Part shown: one piece after another, positions 7,488 through 15,720 of the stretch
How the letters are laid out: each line of letters starts with the position of its first letter
Position numbering within the stretch: the first letter of the stretch is position 1
Assembly (NCBI GenBank): GCA_934728355.1
Contig: CAKVEA010000008.1
Span: 1-30,409, forward strand
Reading direction: 5' to 3'
Length of the DNA: 30,409 bases
Source of the DNA: an uncultured Eubacteriales bacterium
Lineage (GTDB): Bacteria > Bacillota > Clostridia > Oscillospirales > Acutalibacteraceae
Translations under genes and position numbers: made by a program
Notes under the pieces: generated by a model
What the model saw: only the letters and a program-made list of their open reading frames with translations
The model's database searches: none
Told to the model about the DNA's origin: nothing

Positions 7488-9098
7488 CTAAATAATAATC
7501 AAACCTCTTTCATTATAAACTGATTCTGTATTCATATTTTGATGCCTTATCGCTCTATCAAGTGCCATTATGGTAGCAATTGCACCATCAATTTTCTCGG
7601 TGGATTTTTCTTTGTCTGCTTTAATATTTCCCGCCGGGTCGGTACGCACATAAATGTTGTCCATCATCCAATTAAGCACAGGATTCCCTCCATGAGCGAG
7701 TTTTCTTTCAAGAGTTAACTTCATAAGTTCTTTGGTCGGAGGAGACATATCTTTAAAGCCCTGCCTGAATGGGACTACTGTAAATCCCATACCTTCTAGA
7801 TTTTGCACCATTTGCACAGCACCCCATCTATCAAAAGCTATCTCTCGGATATTGTATTTCTGACCCAGCTTTTCTATAAACTTCTCAATAAAGCCGTAGT
7901 GAACTACGTTGCCTTCAGTAGTTTGGAGAAAACCTTGTTTTTGCCAAATATCATACGGAACGTGATCTCGATTTACTCTATTTTTTATATTATCCTCAGG
8001 TATCCAAAAATATGGAAGAATGTAATATTTATCGTTTTCATCTTCGGGAGGGAAGACAAGCACGAATGCTGTAATATCAGTCGTTGATGACAAATCGAGT
8101 CCTCCATAACATACTCCGCCTTCAAGAGATTTTTCATCTATTTTAAAATCGCAAGCATTCCACTTCTCCATTGGCATCCACCTTACTGATTGTTTTACCC
8201 ACTGATTGAGTCTTAGCTGACGAAATAAGTTCTCCTCTGCAGGATTTTGTTTTGCCGATTCGCAGGCATTCCTTATTTTTTCTATATCTACCGTTATTCC
8301 TATTGAGGGATTTGCCTCCTTCCACACGTTTTCGTCTGTCCAGTCGGCATCGGGAGGCGCTCCATAAATAACAGGATAAAATGTCGGGTCTCGTTTTCTC
8401 CCTTTTAAAATATCTTCAGCTTTTTGATGTACCTCAAAGCATACTGAATTTCTGTCTGTCCCGGCAGTAGTTATGAGGAAAAAGAGAGGCTGTTTTCTTG
8501 CATCTCCCGAACCATGAAGCATTACATCATAAAGGCTTCTGTTAGGCTGTGCGTGAAGTTCGTCAAAAACTACTCCGTGAACATTTAGCCCATGCTTTGT
8601 GTAAGCTTCGGCTGAAAGCACTTGATAGAAGCTGTTAAGCGGTTTGTATATCAAGCGTTTTTGAGATAAAACAGGCTTAATTCTTGATTTTAAAGAAGGG
8701 CATTGTTCTACCATATCCACAGCAACATCAAAAACTATCGAGGCTTGTTGTCTGTCAGATGCACACCCATAAATCTCTCCGCCATGTTCAAAATCTCCGC
8801 AAGTTAAATACAGTGCTACCGCAGCAGCAAGCTCAGACTTACCTTGTTTTTTGCTTATCTCTATATATGCGGTATTAAATTGCCTATATCCATTAGGCTT
8901 GAGCACCCCAAAAACATCACGCATTATTTGTTCTTGCCAATCGATAAGTTTAAACGGTTGACCGTACCACTCTCCTTTAGTGTGATTCAGGCAGTTTACA
9001 AAGCAAACTGCACTATCTGCGTGCAAACGACTATATTTGCTTTTTGTGTCCATAAATTTGGTGGGTTCATATTTTTTAAGTTTTCTTATAGCTCCCAA
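7488..9098 (-). CDS. terL: Terminase large subunit
   Basis: I place the start at the TTG behind AGAGGTGA, giving 536 aa. The longest frame begins at a GTG that lies inside a terminator stem, so it is unlikely. The ATPase has a Walker A-like SKKQGKS (about 82-88) and a Walker B VVFDELHAQ, followed by the coupling motif 'FLITTAGTDRNS'. The C-terminal RNase H-like nuclease begins at GGLDLSSTTDITAF (metal Asp) and ends near KIDGAIATIMALDRA. It packages DNA into the prohead through the portal. It is separated from the small subunit by about 4.4 kb of other genes. Confidence 0.94.
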   Translation of the reverse strand: MGAIRKLKKYEPTKFMDTKSKYSRLHADSAVCFVNCLNHTKGEWYGQPFKLIDWQEQIMRDVFGVLKPNGYRQFNTAYIEISKKQGKSELAAAVALYLTCGDFEHGGEIYGCASDRQQASIVFDVAVDMVEQCPSLKSRIKPVLSQKRLIYKPLNSFYQVLSAEAYTKHGLNVHGVVFDELHAQPNRSLYDVMLHGSGDARKQPLFFLITTAGTDRNSVCFEVHQKAEDILKGRKRDPTFYPVIYGAPPDADWTDENVWKEANPSIGITVDIEKIRNACESAKQNPAEENLFRQLRLNQWVKQSVRWMPMEKWNACDFKIDEKSLEGGVCYGGLDLSSTTDITAFVLVFPPEDENDKYYILPYFWIPEDNIKNRVNRDHVPYDIWQKQGFLQTTEGNVVHYGFIEKFIEKLGQKYNIREIAFDRWGAVQMVQNLEGMGFTVVPFRQGFKDMSPPTKELMKLTLERKLAHGGNPVLNWMMDNIYVRTDPAGNIKADKEKSTEKIDGAIATIMALDRAIRHQNMNTESVYNERGLIII

Positions 9099-9130
9099 AA
9101 GGCTCACCTCTAAATCGTATAAATTTATAT

Positions 9131-9166
9131 ATATAAAAAACACCGATGCGAGCTTGCACCAGTGTT
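9131..9166 (-). terminator. Strong intrinsic terminator upstream of terL
   Basis: On the minus strand AACACTGGTGC (9166-9156) pairs with GCATCGGTGTT (9149-9139) as an 11-bp stem with two G-U pairs and a 6-nt loop. It is followed by TTTTTTATATA. It ends transcription of the gene just upstream and insulates terL from it. Confidence 0.85.
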
Positions 9167-9194
9167 CTTCACTTTGGTTCTCATATTTTTTCGC

Positions 9195-9626
9195 TTAGTT
9201 TAATTTGAAAAGATATGCGGGGGCCTTTTTCATTTTTCCTGTTATAAAATCCTCATAACCTTCATTTATTTCGGTCAAACCTTCTAGGATACATCCGTTT
9301 TGAGTGAAAAGCCATGCTGTTTTAACTGCACTTGTCCAAGTAGATGAAAATGTAAACTTCTCAATTCCGTTATCTCTCAAAATTTTTATTATCGACTGGA
9401 TTTCGTTGTCCCAAATAACTTCATTAAAATCAATGTACATGTTTTGATTTTCTCTAGCTTTTTCGTACATTGTCCAGATTTTTCTGAAACCATTTTCTTC
9501 GCTTTTTATTGTTTCTTTGAGCTCGCTATAAGATTGTTGTGCTTTTTCTTTTTCGCCTTCATTGTAGAGTTTTCTTAATTCTTGTACTTTGCAATAAAGT
9601 TCTTCAAATCTGTTTGTTTTCATCAT
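9195..9626 (-). CDS. Unknown protein of mobile elements (143 aa)
   Basis: The ATG pair at 9626/9623 follows GAGTGAGGT and is the likely start. An in-frame TTG further up, in the duplicated leader, is weaker. The protein begins MMKTNRFEELYCKVQELRKL, a coiled-coil/helical half. It continues into a mixed half with IIKILRDNGIEKFTFSSTW, then TAWLFTQNGCILEGLTEIN. I recognise the 'FTFSSTWTSAVKTAWLF' type as a recurrent protein of Firmicute plasmids and prophages, but its function is not known to me. There is no signal peptide or membrane segment. It ends in a strong terminator and shares its leader with the neighbouring 91-aa gene. Confidence 0.7.
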   Translation of the reverse strand: MMKTNRFEELYCKVQELRKLYNEGEKEKAQQSYSELKETIKSEENGFRKIWTMYEKARENQNMYIDFNEVIWDNEIQSIIKILRDNGIEKFTFSSTWTSAVKTAWLFTQNGCILEGLTEINEGYEDFITGKMKKAPAYLFKLN

Positions 9627-9697
9627 TTTTACCTCACTCAAAGTTTTTATTTCCTTTTTCAAGGTTATACATATATTAGCTCTAAAGGTGCTATATA
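9621..9697 (-). repeat. Duplicated leader, copy A
   Basis: The roughly 75 bp in front of the 143-aa gene aligns by eye with the sequence in front of the 91-aa gene (copy B). On the plus strand the shared skeleton is 'CC..CA.T.AAAGTTT', 'TTCCTTT', 'CAAG', 'ATATATT.GCTCT' and 'TATAT'. Identity is roughly two thirds with a few indels. The two leaders therefore share ancestry or a regulatory function. Confidence 0.5.
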
Positions 9698-9770
9698 CCC
9701 AGTAATTTCGGTGCTTTCAAAGGTAGAATAAAGTCCTTAAACTTTTGAATTTATAACCATTGATACACAA

Positions 9771-10046
9771 TTATTGTATTGTGATAAAGCCATACAAACA
9801 CGCTTCACTCCTATAGATTTCTTCGCCTTCTTCAGTTACTTTCCATAAAGTATAGGTAGCTGTATGGTTTGGTTTGTATCTGCTAACTTCCTTTTCTCCG
9901 TGAGTAGTAATAACCTCAGTAATGTTCACTTTAATACTTTTCTTGTTAACTTTTGTGATGGTACCGATGTAGTAACTTGAATCAATTATTACACCTATGC
10001 AACTTCCACTATAACCTGTTACTTTCATTCCTACAGCCGCTTTCAT
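9771..10046 (-). CDS. Small beta-rich protein of unknown function (91 aa)
   Basis: The ATG preceded by GGAGGG (7 nt away) gives a 91-aa protein. It starts MKAAVGMKVTGYSGSCIGVI and alternates strands and turns (YYIGTITKVNKKSIKVNITE; TATYTLWKVTEEGEEIYRSE). This suggests a small SH3-like or OB-like barrel. No catalytic motif, signal peptide or membrane helix is visible. It lies between the broken C5 methyltransferase and the 143-aa gene, on the same strand and with a leader related to that gene's. I do not recognise a function. It is probably a mobile accessory gene. Confidence 0.6.
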   Translation of the reverse strand: MKAAVGMKVTGYSGSCIGVIIDSSYYIGTITKVNKKSIKVNITEVITTHGEKEVSRYKPNHTATYTLWKVTEEGEEIYRSEACLYGFITIQ

Positions 10047-10122
10047 GCTAGTACCCTCCATTAAAGTTTGTTTTTTGTTCCTTTGCAAGCATCTATATAT
10101 TCGCTCTTTTAGGAGGATATAT
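10044..10122 (-). repeat. Duplicated leader, copy B
   Basis: Partner of copy A, lying directly upstream of the 91-aa gene. Both contain a possible in-frame TTG followed by about 13 codons before the main ATG, so a leader peptide or an alternative N-terminus is possible for both genes. Confidence 0.5.
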
Positions 10123-10201
10123 CAATACGATTACTACACAACCTTTGATACAATTAAAACTATATTTATTGTGTAAACTATGGCTCCCATTCGCCCTTAC
10201 A

Positions 10202-12006
10202 TTACTGCCCCTTATTACCGAAATACGCTATCCCCGAAAGCACGAAATATACGCACGGAAGTGCGACTCCGTTGCCCCAAAGCGTATATTCTGCGGTATC
10301 TGAATGCGGATTTTTAAGCCATTTTATAATTTGTTTTTCGGTTTTGGACTTTGACTTGCCCATTATCTTACTGTGCGTATCAAAAACCCGTTTCCAAAAT
10401 TCAATCTCGTCTTCGCTTGGATTTTCAGTTCCAAGATTCTTACACCACCAAGACGGAAACCCTTGAAGTTTCGCACATTCGGTCGGCATAAGCCTTCGAA
10501 CAATGTAGTATGGTTCTTCGGAAATCGTGGGTGGGTCTTTATAATCTGATGCTACAAGCGTATCCACCATGTTTTTTCCAACTCTCACATGGTATGATGC
10601 TTTGCTCGTAGTGTATATCGGGTGCGAAACCGCACCGGGGCCTTTTGCAACAACTGTCGGTGCAGATTCTTCTTTGACCGTGATCCCAAACTGAGCATTT
10701 TGTCCCATGTTAAAAGTCGCTCGGTCAAGCCCATAAGCCGCACCATGCATTTCCGTAGTGTTTAAAGTGTACATTTCATCAGCTTCTTTGTAACCATTTC
10801 CATGGTGCGAAGGCCGTGTTCCGTTACCTTCCAAAACCACCATACCACCTTGATTACACGCAGAATTACCGCCATTCTCGTCAAGTGTTCGGGAAGTATC
10901 CGCCTTGTATATTCCGCTGTGAGGGTTCTTTGATTTCATTGAGTTACTGTTTTTTGAACATAACACATAAACGGTAGGGACAAAGAGAACTTGGTCATTG
11001 TTTGTGCCAAGTGTAGCTGATTTGTTATTTTGAATAAGCGCACCCTTTCCACCACCCTCACATCCCGCCCGTATTTTAAGAGTTTTTGGTGTTTCTAAAA
11101 CGAAAGGTTGATTGTTACCACCATTACCAAACGTAGAAAGTACTGTTTGAGCAACATCTATCGGACCCTTGTACCTCGTGTCTTGAGAATGATTTTCAAA
11201 CACAAGCGGGGGATGATGTCCTTCCGCACGGAGTGTACTTGTTTCATTCTCTGTGACATCCATTCTTTGACCGCCTTGGTCATTCAAACAGACTGTGACT
11301 GCCTCCTCAGTGCTGTTTCCAGAACTTTCGGCAGTTCTTTGCCACGCTCTGAAGCTCTCCGCAGAATACCCCGACAAGCCTTCGGACTCAAATAGTATTT
11401 TCCCGGCACTATCGCCATCAAAATCTGCGACAAGGTAGATTCGTTTTCTTCTCTTTGGGGCACTCCGAAATACCTAGCATCAAGCACTCTCCAGGCGAGT
11501 GAAAAGTTATCTCCCACGATTTTCCCTGCGTTTGACCATTTCTCAGGTTTAGGGACAGAAACATTTTCTTTGATTTGACAGATGCTTTCGAGTACGTTTT
11601 TAAAATCCTCGCCTTTGTTGGAGGACAGTGCGCCGGGGACATTTTCCCACAAGCAGTATCTTGGATATTTTCCATTTGTCTTTCGCCTCATTTCTTTGAT
11701 AACTCTGATTGCCTCATAAAAAAGACCCGAACGACTGCCGTCCAAGCCTTCTCGTTTTCCGGCAATGCTGACATCTTGGCACGGAGAACCGAAAGTTATG
11801 ATATCAACCGGGTCTATTTGTGAACCATCTATCACATTAATATCACCTAAATGTTTCATAAAAGGTAGTCTTTTTGTTGTTACCCTTATCGCAAACGGCT
11901 CGATTTCACTTGCCCATATCGGCTTTATGCCACACATTAAACCGCCAAGCGGAAATCCTCCCGACCCGTCAAATAGCGACCCTAATGTAAGTTCATTTTT
12001 TGACAT
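10202..12006 (-). pseudogene. dcm: C5 cytosine methyltransferase, frameshifted (dcm copy 1)
   Basis: The first part (ATG 12006 behind GGTGATC) carries motif I GSLFDGSGGF, motif IV GSPCQDVSIAGKR with the catalytic Cys, and motif VI CLWENVPG, reaching motif VIII at GVPQR. There the frame changes. The reading frame of the first part continues 55 codons and stops at 11284. The proper continuation (R-K-R-I-Y-L-V-A-D-F, then KILFESEGLSGYSAESFRAW, motif IX MPTECAKLQGFPSWW, motif X WGNGVALPC) is in the -1 frame and open to 10202. Adding one A in the AGA run near 11448-11456 restores Q-R-R-R-K-R. This is either a one-base deletion, a sequencing error or a phase/frameshift switch. The downstream half has no other lesion, so any inactivation is recent. 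Confidence 0.85.
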
Positions 12007-13231
12007 CTTCGATCACCTTTGAGTATGGGATTTTTTCATTTCCTCGCATCAAAAATACATTTTCATCGCCGTATGATTCTACATATCTTCGAATAATCAC
12101 AGATGCGTATTTCGGGTCAAGTTCCATGCAGTAGCAGATTCTGTCCATCTGCTGACACGCCATTAATGTGCTTCCCGAACCTGCGAAAGTATCAAGAATG
12201 ATACTGTTAACCGCAGATGAGTTCTTAATCGGATAACAGAGCAGGGGTATGGGCTTCATCGTCGGGTGTTCACCGTTTTTCTTGGGTTTATCGTAATGCC
12301 AAATTGTAGATTCTGCTCTGCCTGCGTACCATTTATGTTTGCCTGTTTTAAGCCATCCGTAGAGTATCGGTTCATGACCCCATTGATACGGAGACCGACC
12401 CATAACGAACGAATTCTTTGCCCAAATGCACACTCCTGACAAGTGGAATCCTGCGTCAGTAAATGCTTTACGGAAATTAAGTCCCTCAGTATCTGCGTGG
12501 AATATATATGCTGAAGCTCCCTCTGCCAAATGCTCGGCCATATTTTTAAAAGAGGATAACAAGAACTGATAAAATTTCTCGTTATCCTGTTTATCATTTT
12601 TGATTTTAAGCCCGCTTGCACTCTCGAAATTCACATTATATGGAGGGTCTGTAACTATGAGGTTTGCCTTTTCACTACCCATAAGCCGATTTAAATCTTC
12701 GGAATTGGTCGCATCACCGCAAAGCATTCTGTGTTTTCCGATTTGCCATAGGTCGCCTTGATTTACAAACGTTGCTTCTTCCAATGCTTTGTTGACATCA
12801 TAGTCATCGTCTTTGCCTTCTTTTGCATCCGCATCAGAAAACAAGTCTGAAATCTCGTCTTCATCAAAACCTGTGAGCGACACATCAAAGTCATTCACAC
12901 TTAAATCTCTTAGTAAATCCGTTAAAAGCGGAATATCAAACTCGCCACTAATCTTGTTTAGTGCCACATTCAGAGCTTTTTCTCGGTTGTCATCTAAATC
13001 AACAACTACACATTCGGCTTCTTTGTAATTCATCTCTTTAAGAATTTTATACCTCTGATGTCCTCCTACGATATTGCCTGTCCTTCTGTTCCAAATAATC
13101 GGCTCGACATAACCAAACTCACTAATGCTTCGCTTGAGTTTTTCGTATTCAGAATCTCCGGGTTTTAAGTCTTTTCTCGGATTATATTTTGTCGGATTCA
13201 GCTTTGACATCTTTATTTTTTCTATGTTCAT
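11993..13231 (-). CDS. ParB-like domain fused to N6-adenine DNA methyltransferase
   Basis: A 412-aa fusion. Residues 1 to about 90 are a ParB/Srx-like domain: a proline/Asn start (LNPTKYNPRKDL) and GNIVGGHQRYKIL with the GGHQR motif (56-60). The methyltransferase half begins near 'GDLWQIGKHRMLCGDATNSE'. It has motif IV TDPPYNV (194-200) and motif I late in the chain (DTFAGSGSTLMACQQM), which is the beta-class order. DPPY points to N6-adenine. Such fusions are common between terS and terL in Firmicute prophages and modify phage DNA against host restriction. It overlaps the following dcm by 14 bp and the preceding gene by 4 bp. Confidence 0.92.
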   Translation of the reverse strand: MNIEKIKMSKLNPTKYNPRKDLKPGDSEYEKLKRSISEFGYVEPIIWNRRTGNIVGGHQRYKILKEMNYKEAECVVVDLDDNREKALNVALNKISGEFDIPLLTDLLRDLSVNDFDVSLTGFDEDEISDLFSDADAKEGKDDDYDVNKALEEATFVNQGDLWQIGKHRMLCGDATNSEDLNRLMGSEKANLIVTDPPYNVNFESASGLKIKNDKQDNEKFYQFLLSSFKNMAEHLAEGASAYIFHADTEGLNFRKAFTDAGFHLSGVCIWAKNSFVMGRSPYQWGHEPILYGWLKTGKHKWYAGRAESTIWHYDKPKKNGEHPTMKPIPLLCYPIKNSSAVNSIILDTFAGSGSTLMACQQMDRICYCMELDPKYASVIIRRYVESYGDENVFLMRGNEKIPYSKVIEDVKK

Positions 13232-13470
13232 TTTCTCACCCTTCCAAGAGTTTTATTGTCTTTTTTCCACGACACAATTCCGCAAATCGCAAGAATAATC
13301 TGAATAAAATCAAGTAAACTTCTGCCGTACATTCCTTGCGTAAAGTCAAACGTACACCAAAGAATGTCACCAATTAGCCATATATAAAAACACAGTATAT
13401 TTTTTCGTATATTTAAAAGGGTTCCCGATAGCGAAATCGCCGTCAGAAACCACGTTACATCCATATTCAC
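13228..13470 (-). CDS. Small three-helix membrane protein, PnuC-like half
   Basis: About 80 aa with three hydrophobic segments: 'VTWFLTAISLSGTLLNI', 'ILCFYIWLIGDILWCTFDF' and 'LLDFIQIILAICGIVSW'. The Trp/Asp positions (IGDILWCTFD; W at the end of helix 3) resemble one repeat of PnuC-type nicotinamide riboside/mononucleotide transporters. Start choice is uncertain: GTG at 13470 or ATG at 13464. The AAGGAGG upstream is rather far (13-19 nt). It lies between terS and the methyltransferase. Similar half-PnuC proteins occur near phage methyltransferases, but their role is unknown. Superinfection control or cofactor uptake are guesses. Confidence 0.65.
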   Translation of the reverse strand: MNMDVTWFLTAISLSGTLLNIRKNILCFYIWLIGDILWCTFDFTQGMYGRSLLDFIQIILAICGIVSWKKDNKTLGRVRK

Positions 13471-13474
13471 TTTC

Positions 13475-14053
13475 TTATTTTTTCCTCCTTGCGGTTAAAA
13501 GTAGCTCCATCACATTATCTTGCGGAGTGTCGTTAAATTCTGTGGTACAGTTTTGTTTAACTATATCGAAAATCTCATACCACAATAAATTTGCTTGCTT
13601 GCCGAAAGATACGCTCATCTGTACGAATGGATTTGCTATCGCCGCACCTGTTGTCGGATGCTTACCTAAAAATCCAAACTTACTGATTGCTTCTTCGCAT
13701 TGAACGTATCTCGCAAACGCTTGCGAATATGCCTCAACCAACCTTGGATTTACAAAGCTCTCACATTTTCGTTTTTTAAGCCATAGCCACGTCTCTTTGA
13801 AAATTTTATCTGCCTTGAGGTGCGTTCCGTCCTTTTGCTCGGCACTTAAATATTCGCTCGGTTTTGGAATATTCTCGCCTTCTAACTGCGGCATATTCAC
13901 AAAGTCATCAGGCTGAAAGTTATCATCAATATCAAAATCAAATGGTTCAAATACTCTTGCTGATTTTCCTGATGATATTTTATCAGCTAAAGATGCCGGT
14001 TTGCCTCCGGCTTTCACTCTTCTACCACCTCGATTTGTTCCGTCTTTTGCCAT
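13475..14053 (-). CDS. terS: Terminase small subunit (P27 family)
   Basis: A 192-aa protein with a basic Gly/Arg-rich start (MAKDGTNRGGRRVKAGGKPA). The P27-type core follows: 'ADKIFKETWLWLKKRKCESF', 'LVEAYSQAFARYVQCEEAIS' and a characteristic 'HPTTGAAIANPFVQMSVSFG' segment. It recognises the packaging site and hands DNA to TerL. GAAAGGAGG lies ahead of the ATG. Immediately upstream is the GC-rich candidate cos region, and the HNH gene that normally precedes terS is truncated further up. Confidence 0.9.
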   Translation of the reverse strand: MAKDGTNRGGRRVKAGGKPASLADKISSGKSARVFEPFDFDIDDNFQPDDFVNMPQLEGENIPKPSEYLSAEQKDGTHLKADKIFKETWLWLKKRKCESFVNPRLVEAYSQAFARYVQCEEAISKFGFLGKHPTTGAAIANPFVQMSVSFGKQANLLWYEIFDIVKQNCTTEFNDTPQDNVMELLLTARRKK

Positions 14054-14084
14054 AATTTTTACCTCCTTTCAGCTCTCAGTGGGT

Positions 14085-14170
14085 TAATACCTTGTTTGAA
14101 CTGGGCTTTTTTCGTGCGATGCCCCACGCCCGTTGCGGTTTGCTTCATTTTTGGGGATTCGAACTCCCCC
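14085..14170 (-). other. Candidate cos/packaging region upstream of terS
   Basis: In HNH-terS-terL phages the cos site lies just ahead of terS. This stretch is conspicuously GC-rich in an AT-rich region. On the minus strand it contains an imperfect dyad GTGGGGCATCGCAC, flanked by CGGGC and by a G-run/C-run pair (GGGGGGAGTTCGAATCCCC). No overhang can be determined from sequence alone. Confidence 0.35.
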
Positions 14171-14179
14171 CATACTAAT

Positions 14180-14210
14180 AAAAAACGCCTGAGAATTAGT
14201 CTCAAACGTT
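14180..14210 (-). terminator. Intrinsic terminator after the ferritin-like gene
   Basis: On the minus strand AACGTTTGAGA (14210-14200) pairs with TCTCAGGCGTT (14194-14184), 11 bp with two G-U pairs and a 5-nt loop, followed by T6. It separates the cargo gene from terS. Confidence 0.8.
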
Positions 14211-14238
14211 TTCATATTTCATTTGAAAGTTATAGTCT

Positions 14239-15477
14239 TTATTTCCTACCAACTGTAATATTATCTTTAGTTCTATCTTGAAGTTCTTTGAGAGGATTTT
14301 GCTTCGTTTCAAACCTATAATCTTCTCCGTTTTTGCTTATATAGTTTTTAATAACCACGTGCGAAGGTACATCGTTTGCACTTTTATTTATCTTGCTCTG
14401 GAATCTAAAAAATTCAGCATCATCAGGAAGCGAAGAGGCATTTACATAATCTTCTTGGTTTGAAGTATTCTCCGCGGTGCTTGCAAGAATATTCCTAACA
14501 TACTCTACATTTGATTCCAGTTTCAAGAGTTTTGGAAATTCCCCATTCGGAATAACTTCTTCCCAATCTTTATTTTCGTATCTACGCAATAGCTCCGCTG
14601 CCTTATGGAGGTGTGCAACTTCTTGCATGAAATGCTGTTCCCATATTTTTTTAATTTGCGGATCGGTTTCATATTCAAAGCAGGAATAATATAGATAACA
14701 TTCTGTATATTCATGGCAAAGTAAATTTTCAAGCCAAGTCATTGTAGGATCAAGTAATGATCCATACTGAGTTACATGTTCTTCTTCGACCAAACCGATC
14801 TCTTGATAAAGTTTTCTGCCTATATCTGAGGTATAGAATCCCGCAATATTCATGTAGTAATTCATGGTTTGCTGTTCTGCCGCCGTTATTATTGCCACAT
14901 TCAGTTTAGTTATCGGACTGGCAGATACAGAGTCTATGTGTGCTTTGATATTGTCATATGGGTGTCTGTGATGCGAAATGGTAGGACGTCCGGGCATAAT
15001 TTCCGTATATTTTCCTACCAAATTTTCAGCCAGAATCCCATGCTCCATTTCGAGCAAATCAGCATATCTATAGAGGTGATCAAAATCTTCTAGTAACGCA
15101 AAATCGAGCGCTGATTTTACATTAACGTCAGGTTCGCTTTTAGCAAGCCCGGCTGTAAGATCGACTGCCAGTTGTTCGTAGCTTATTGTAGTTTCCAAAA
15201 CGGTTTCATTAATTGGTTTTAGCGTAGAAATTTTCTTTTGTTGTTGCTGTTCGATGTATCTTGATAATGCTAATTCCCTCCGAAGTTCATTATCACTACA
15301 ATTTCTCGAAAACTGATGAGAAAACCAATTTGCTTCATATTCCGTTCCGTTCATAAGTATAATACGTGTTTTGGTATAAGGATCAACTTCATCTTTGTTG
15401 TAAGAATAATCATAAAGCTCTTTCCAATTTCTTACACTGTCAAAAATTTTTGTAGATTTTTCTTTAAATGGATTCAA
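14239..15477 (-). CDS. Ferritin-like/rubrerythrin-like di-iron protein, cargo gene
   Basis: A 412-aa protein starting at TTG behind AGGAGG (7 nt). The middle is a long helical region with ferritin-type metal motifs: DFALLEDFDHLYRYADLLEM followed by EHG (an ExxH), GLVEEEHVTQYGSLL (ExxH), and CHEYTECYLYYSC with HFMQEVAHLHKAAELL (ExxH). The ligand pattern suggests one or two carboxylate-bridged four-helix units. The flanking N- and C-terminal parts are not recognised. There is no signal peptide or membrane helix. In anaerobes such proteins often act in oxygen or peroxide defence, which is inference here. It lies between the HNH remnant and terS with its own terminator, so it is an inserted cargo gene rather than a virion gene. 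Confidence 0.7.
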   Translation of the reverse strand: MNPFKEKSTKIFDSVRNWKELYDYSYNKDEVDPYTKTRIILMNGTEYEANWFSHQFSRNCSDNELRRELALSRYIEQQQQKKISTLKPINETVLETTISYEQLAVDLTAGLAKSEPDVNVKSALDFALLEDFDHLYRYADLLEMEHGILAENLVGKYTEIMPGRPTISHHRHPYDNIKAHIDSVSASPITKLNVAIITAAEQQTMNYYMNIAGFYTSDIGRKLYQEIGLVEEEHVTQYGSLLDPTMTWLENLLCHEYTECYLYYSCFEYETDPQIKKIWEQHFMQEVAHLHKAAELLRRYENKDWEEVIPNGEFPKLLKLESNVEYVRNILASTAENTSNQEDYVNASSLPDDAEFFRFQSKINKSANDVPSHVVIKNYISKNGEDYRFETKQNPLKELQDRTKDNITVGRK

Positions 15478-15549
15478 AATAATTCCTCCTAAATAAATTT
15501 TTTATAATATTTAGTGTGGGTATTTTTTTGATAAATATTCAACTTGTTT

Positions 15550-15720
15550 TCAGCCCCAACGACCACCTTCCGAGGCTGTAATTTTTGAGTGACAACTCTT
15601 GCATAAACTCATCAAATTATCTTCATGGTGAGTACCGCCTTTAGATAGGGGAATAATGTGGTGTACTTCCTCTACGGCTTTTATGATATTTTTTCGCTCA
15701 CAGAGCTCGCATATAGGGTG
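15550..15720 (-). pseudogene. HNH endonuclease, 5'-truncated remnant
   Basis: Translating the minus strand gives 56 aa ending in TGA. They read H-P-I-C-E-L-C-E-R at the truncated end, then VEEVHHIIPLSKGGTHHEDN, then LMSLCKSCHSKIT, and E-G-G-R-W-G at the end. This is the zinc-binding and catalytic C-terminal half of the HNH protein that flanks terS in cos phages. A TAG in frame at 15723-15721 marks the break, and the N-terminal part is absent. In HK97-like phages this HNH protein assists terminase cleavage at cos, so its loss suggests a packaging-defective prophage. Confidence 0.88.

Noticed and set aside
7803..8087. 94-codon plus-strand frame opposite terL, and similar opposite-strand frames over capsid, ClpP and portal
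   Set aside because: These are shadows of strongly supported genes, with no ribosome binding site or recognisable protein.
11440..11460. Programmed -1 slippage in dcm copy 1
   Set aside because: No X XXY YYZ heptamer is in phase at the site. A one-base loss in the AGA run explains it more simply.
11418..11675. 85-codon frame inside dcm copy 1
   Set aside because: Most of it is a shadow frame. Only its last roughly 20 codons correspond to the nested ORF start, which the frameshift breaks.
14145..14175. T-arm-like sequence (GTTCGAATCCCC on the minus strand) suggesting a tRNA gene or att site
   Set aside because: No acceptor, D-arm or anticodon arm can be built around it. It fits better as part of the GC-rich region before terS.
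15656..15720. N-terminal extension of the DUF1524 protein (MWCTSSTAFMIFF...)
   Set aside because: It is antisense to the HNH remnant. The frame is open by chance across the junction.
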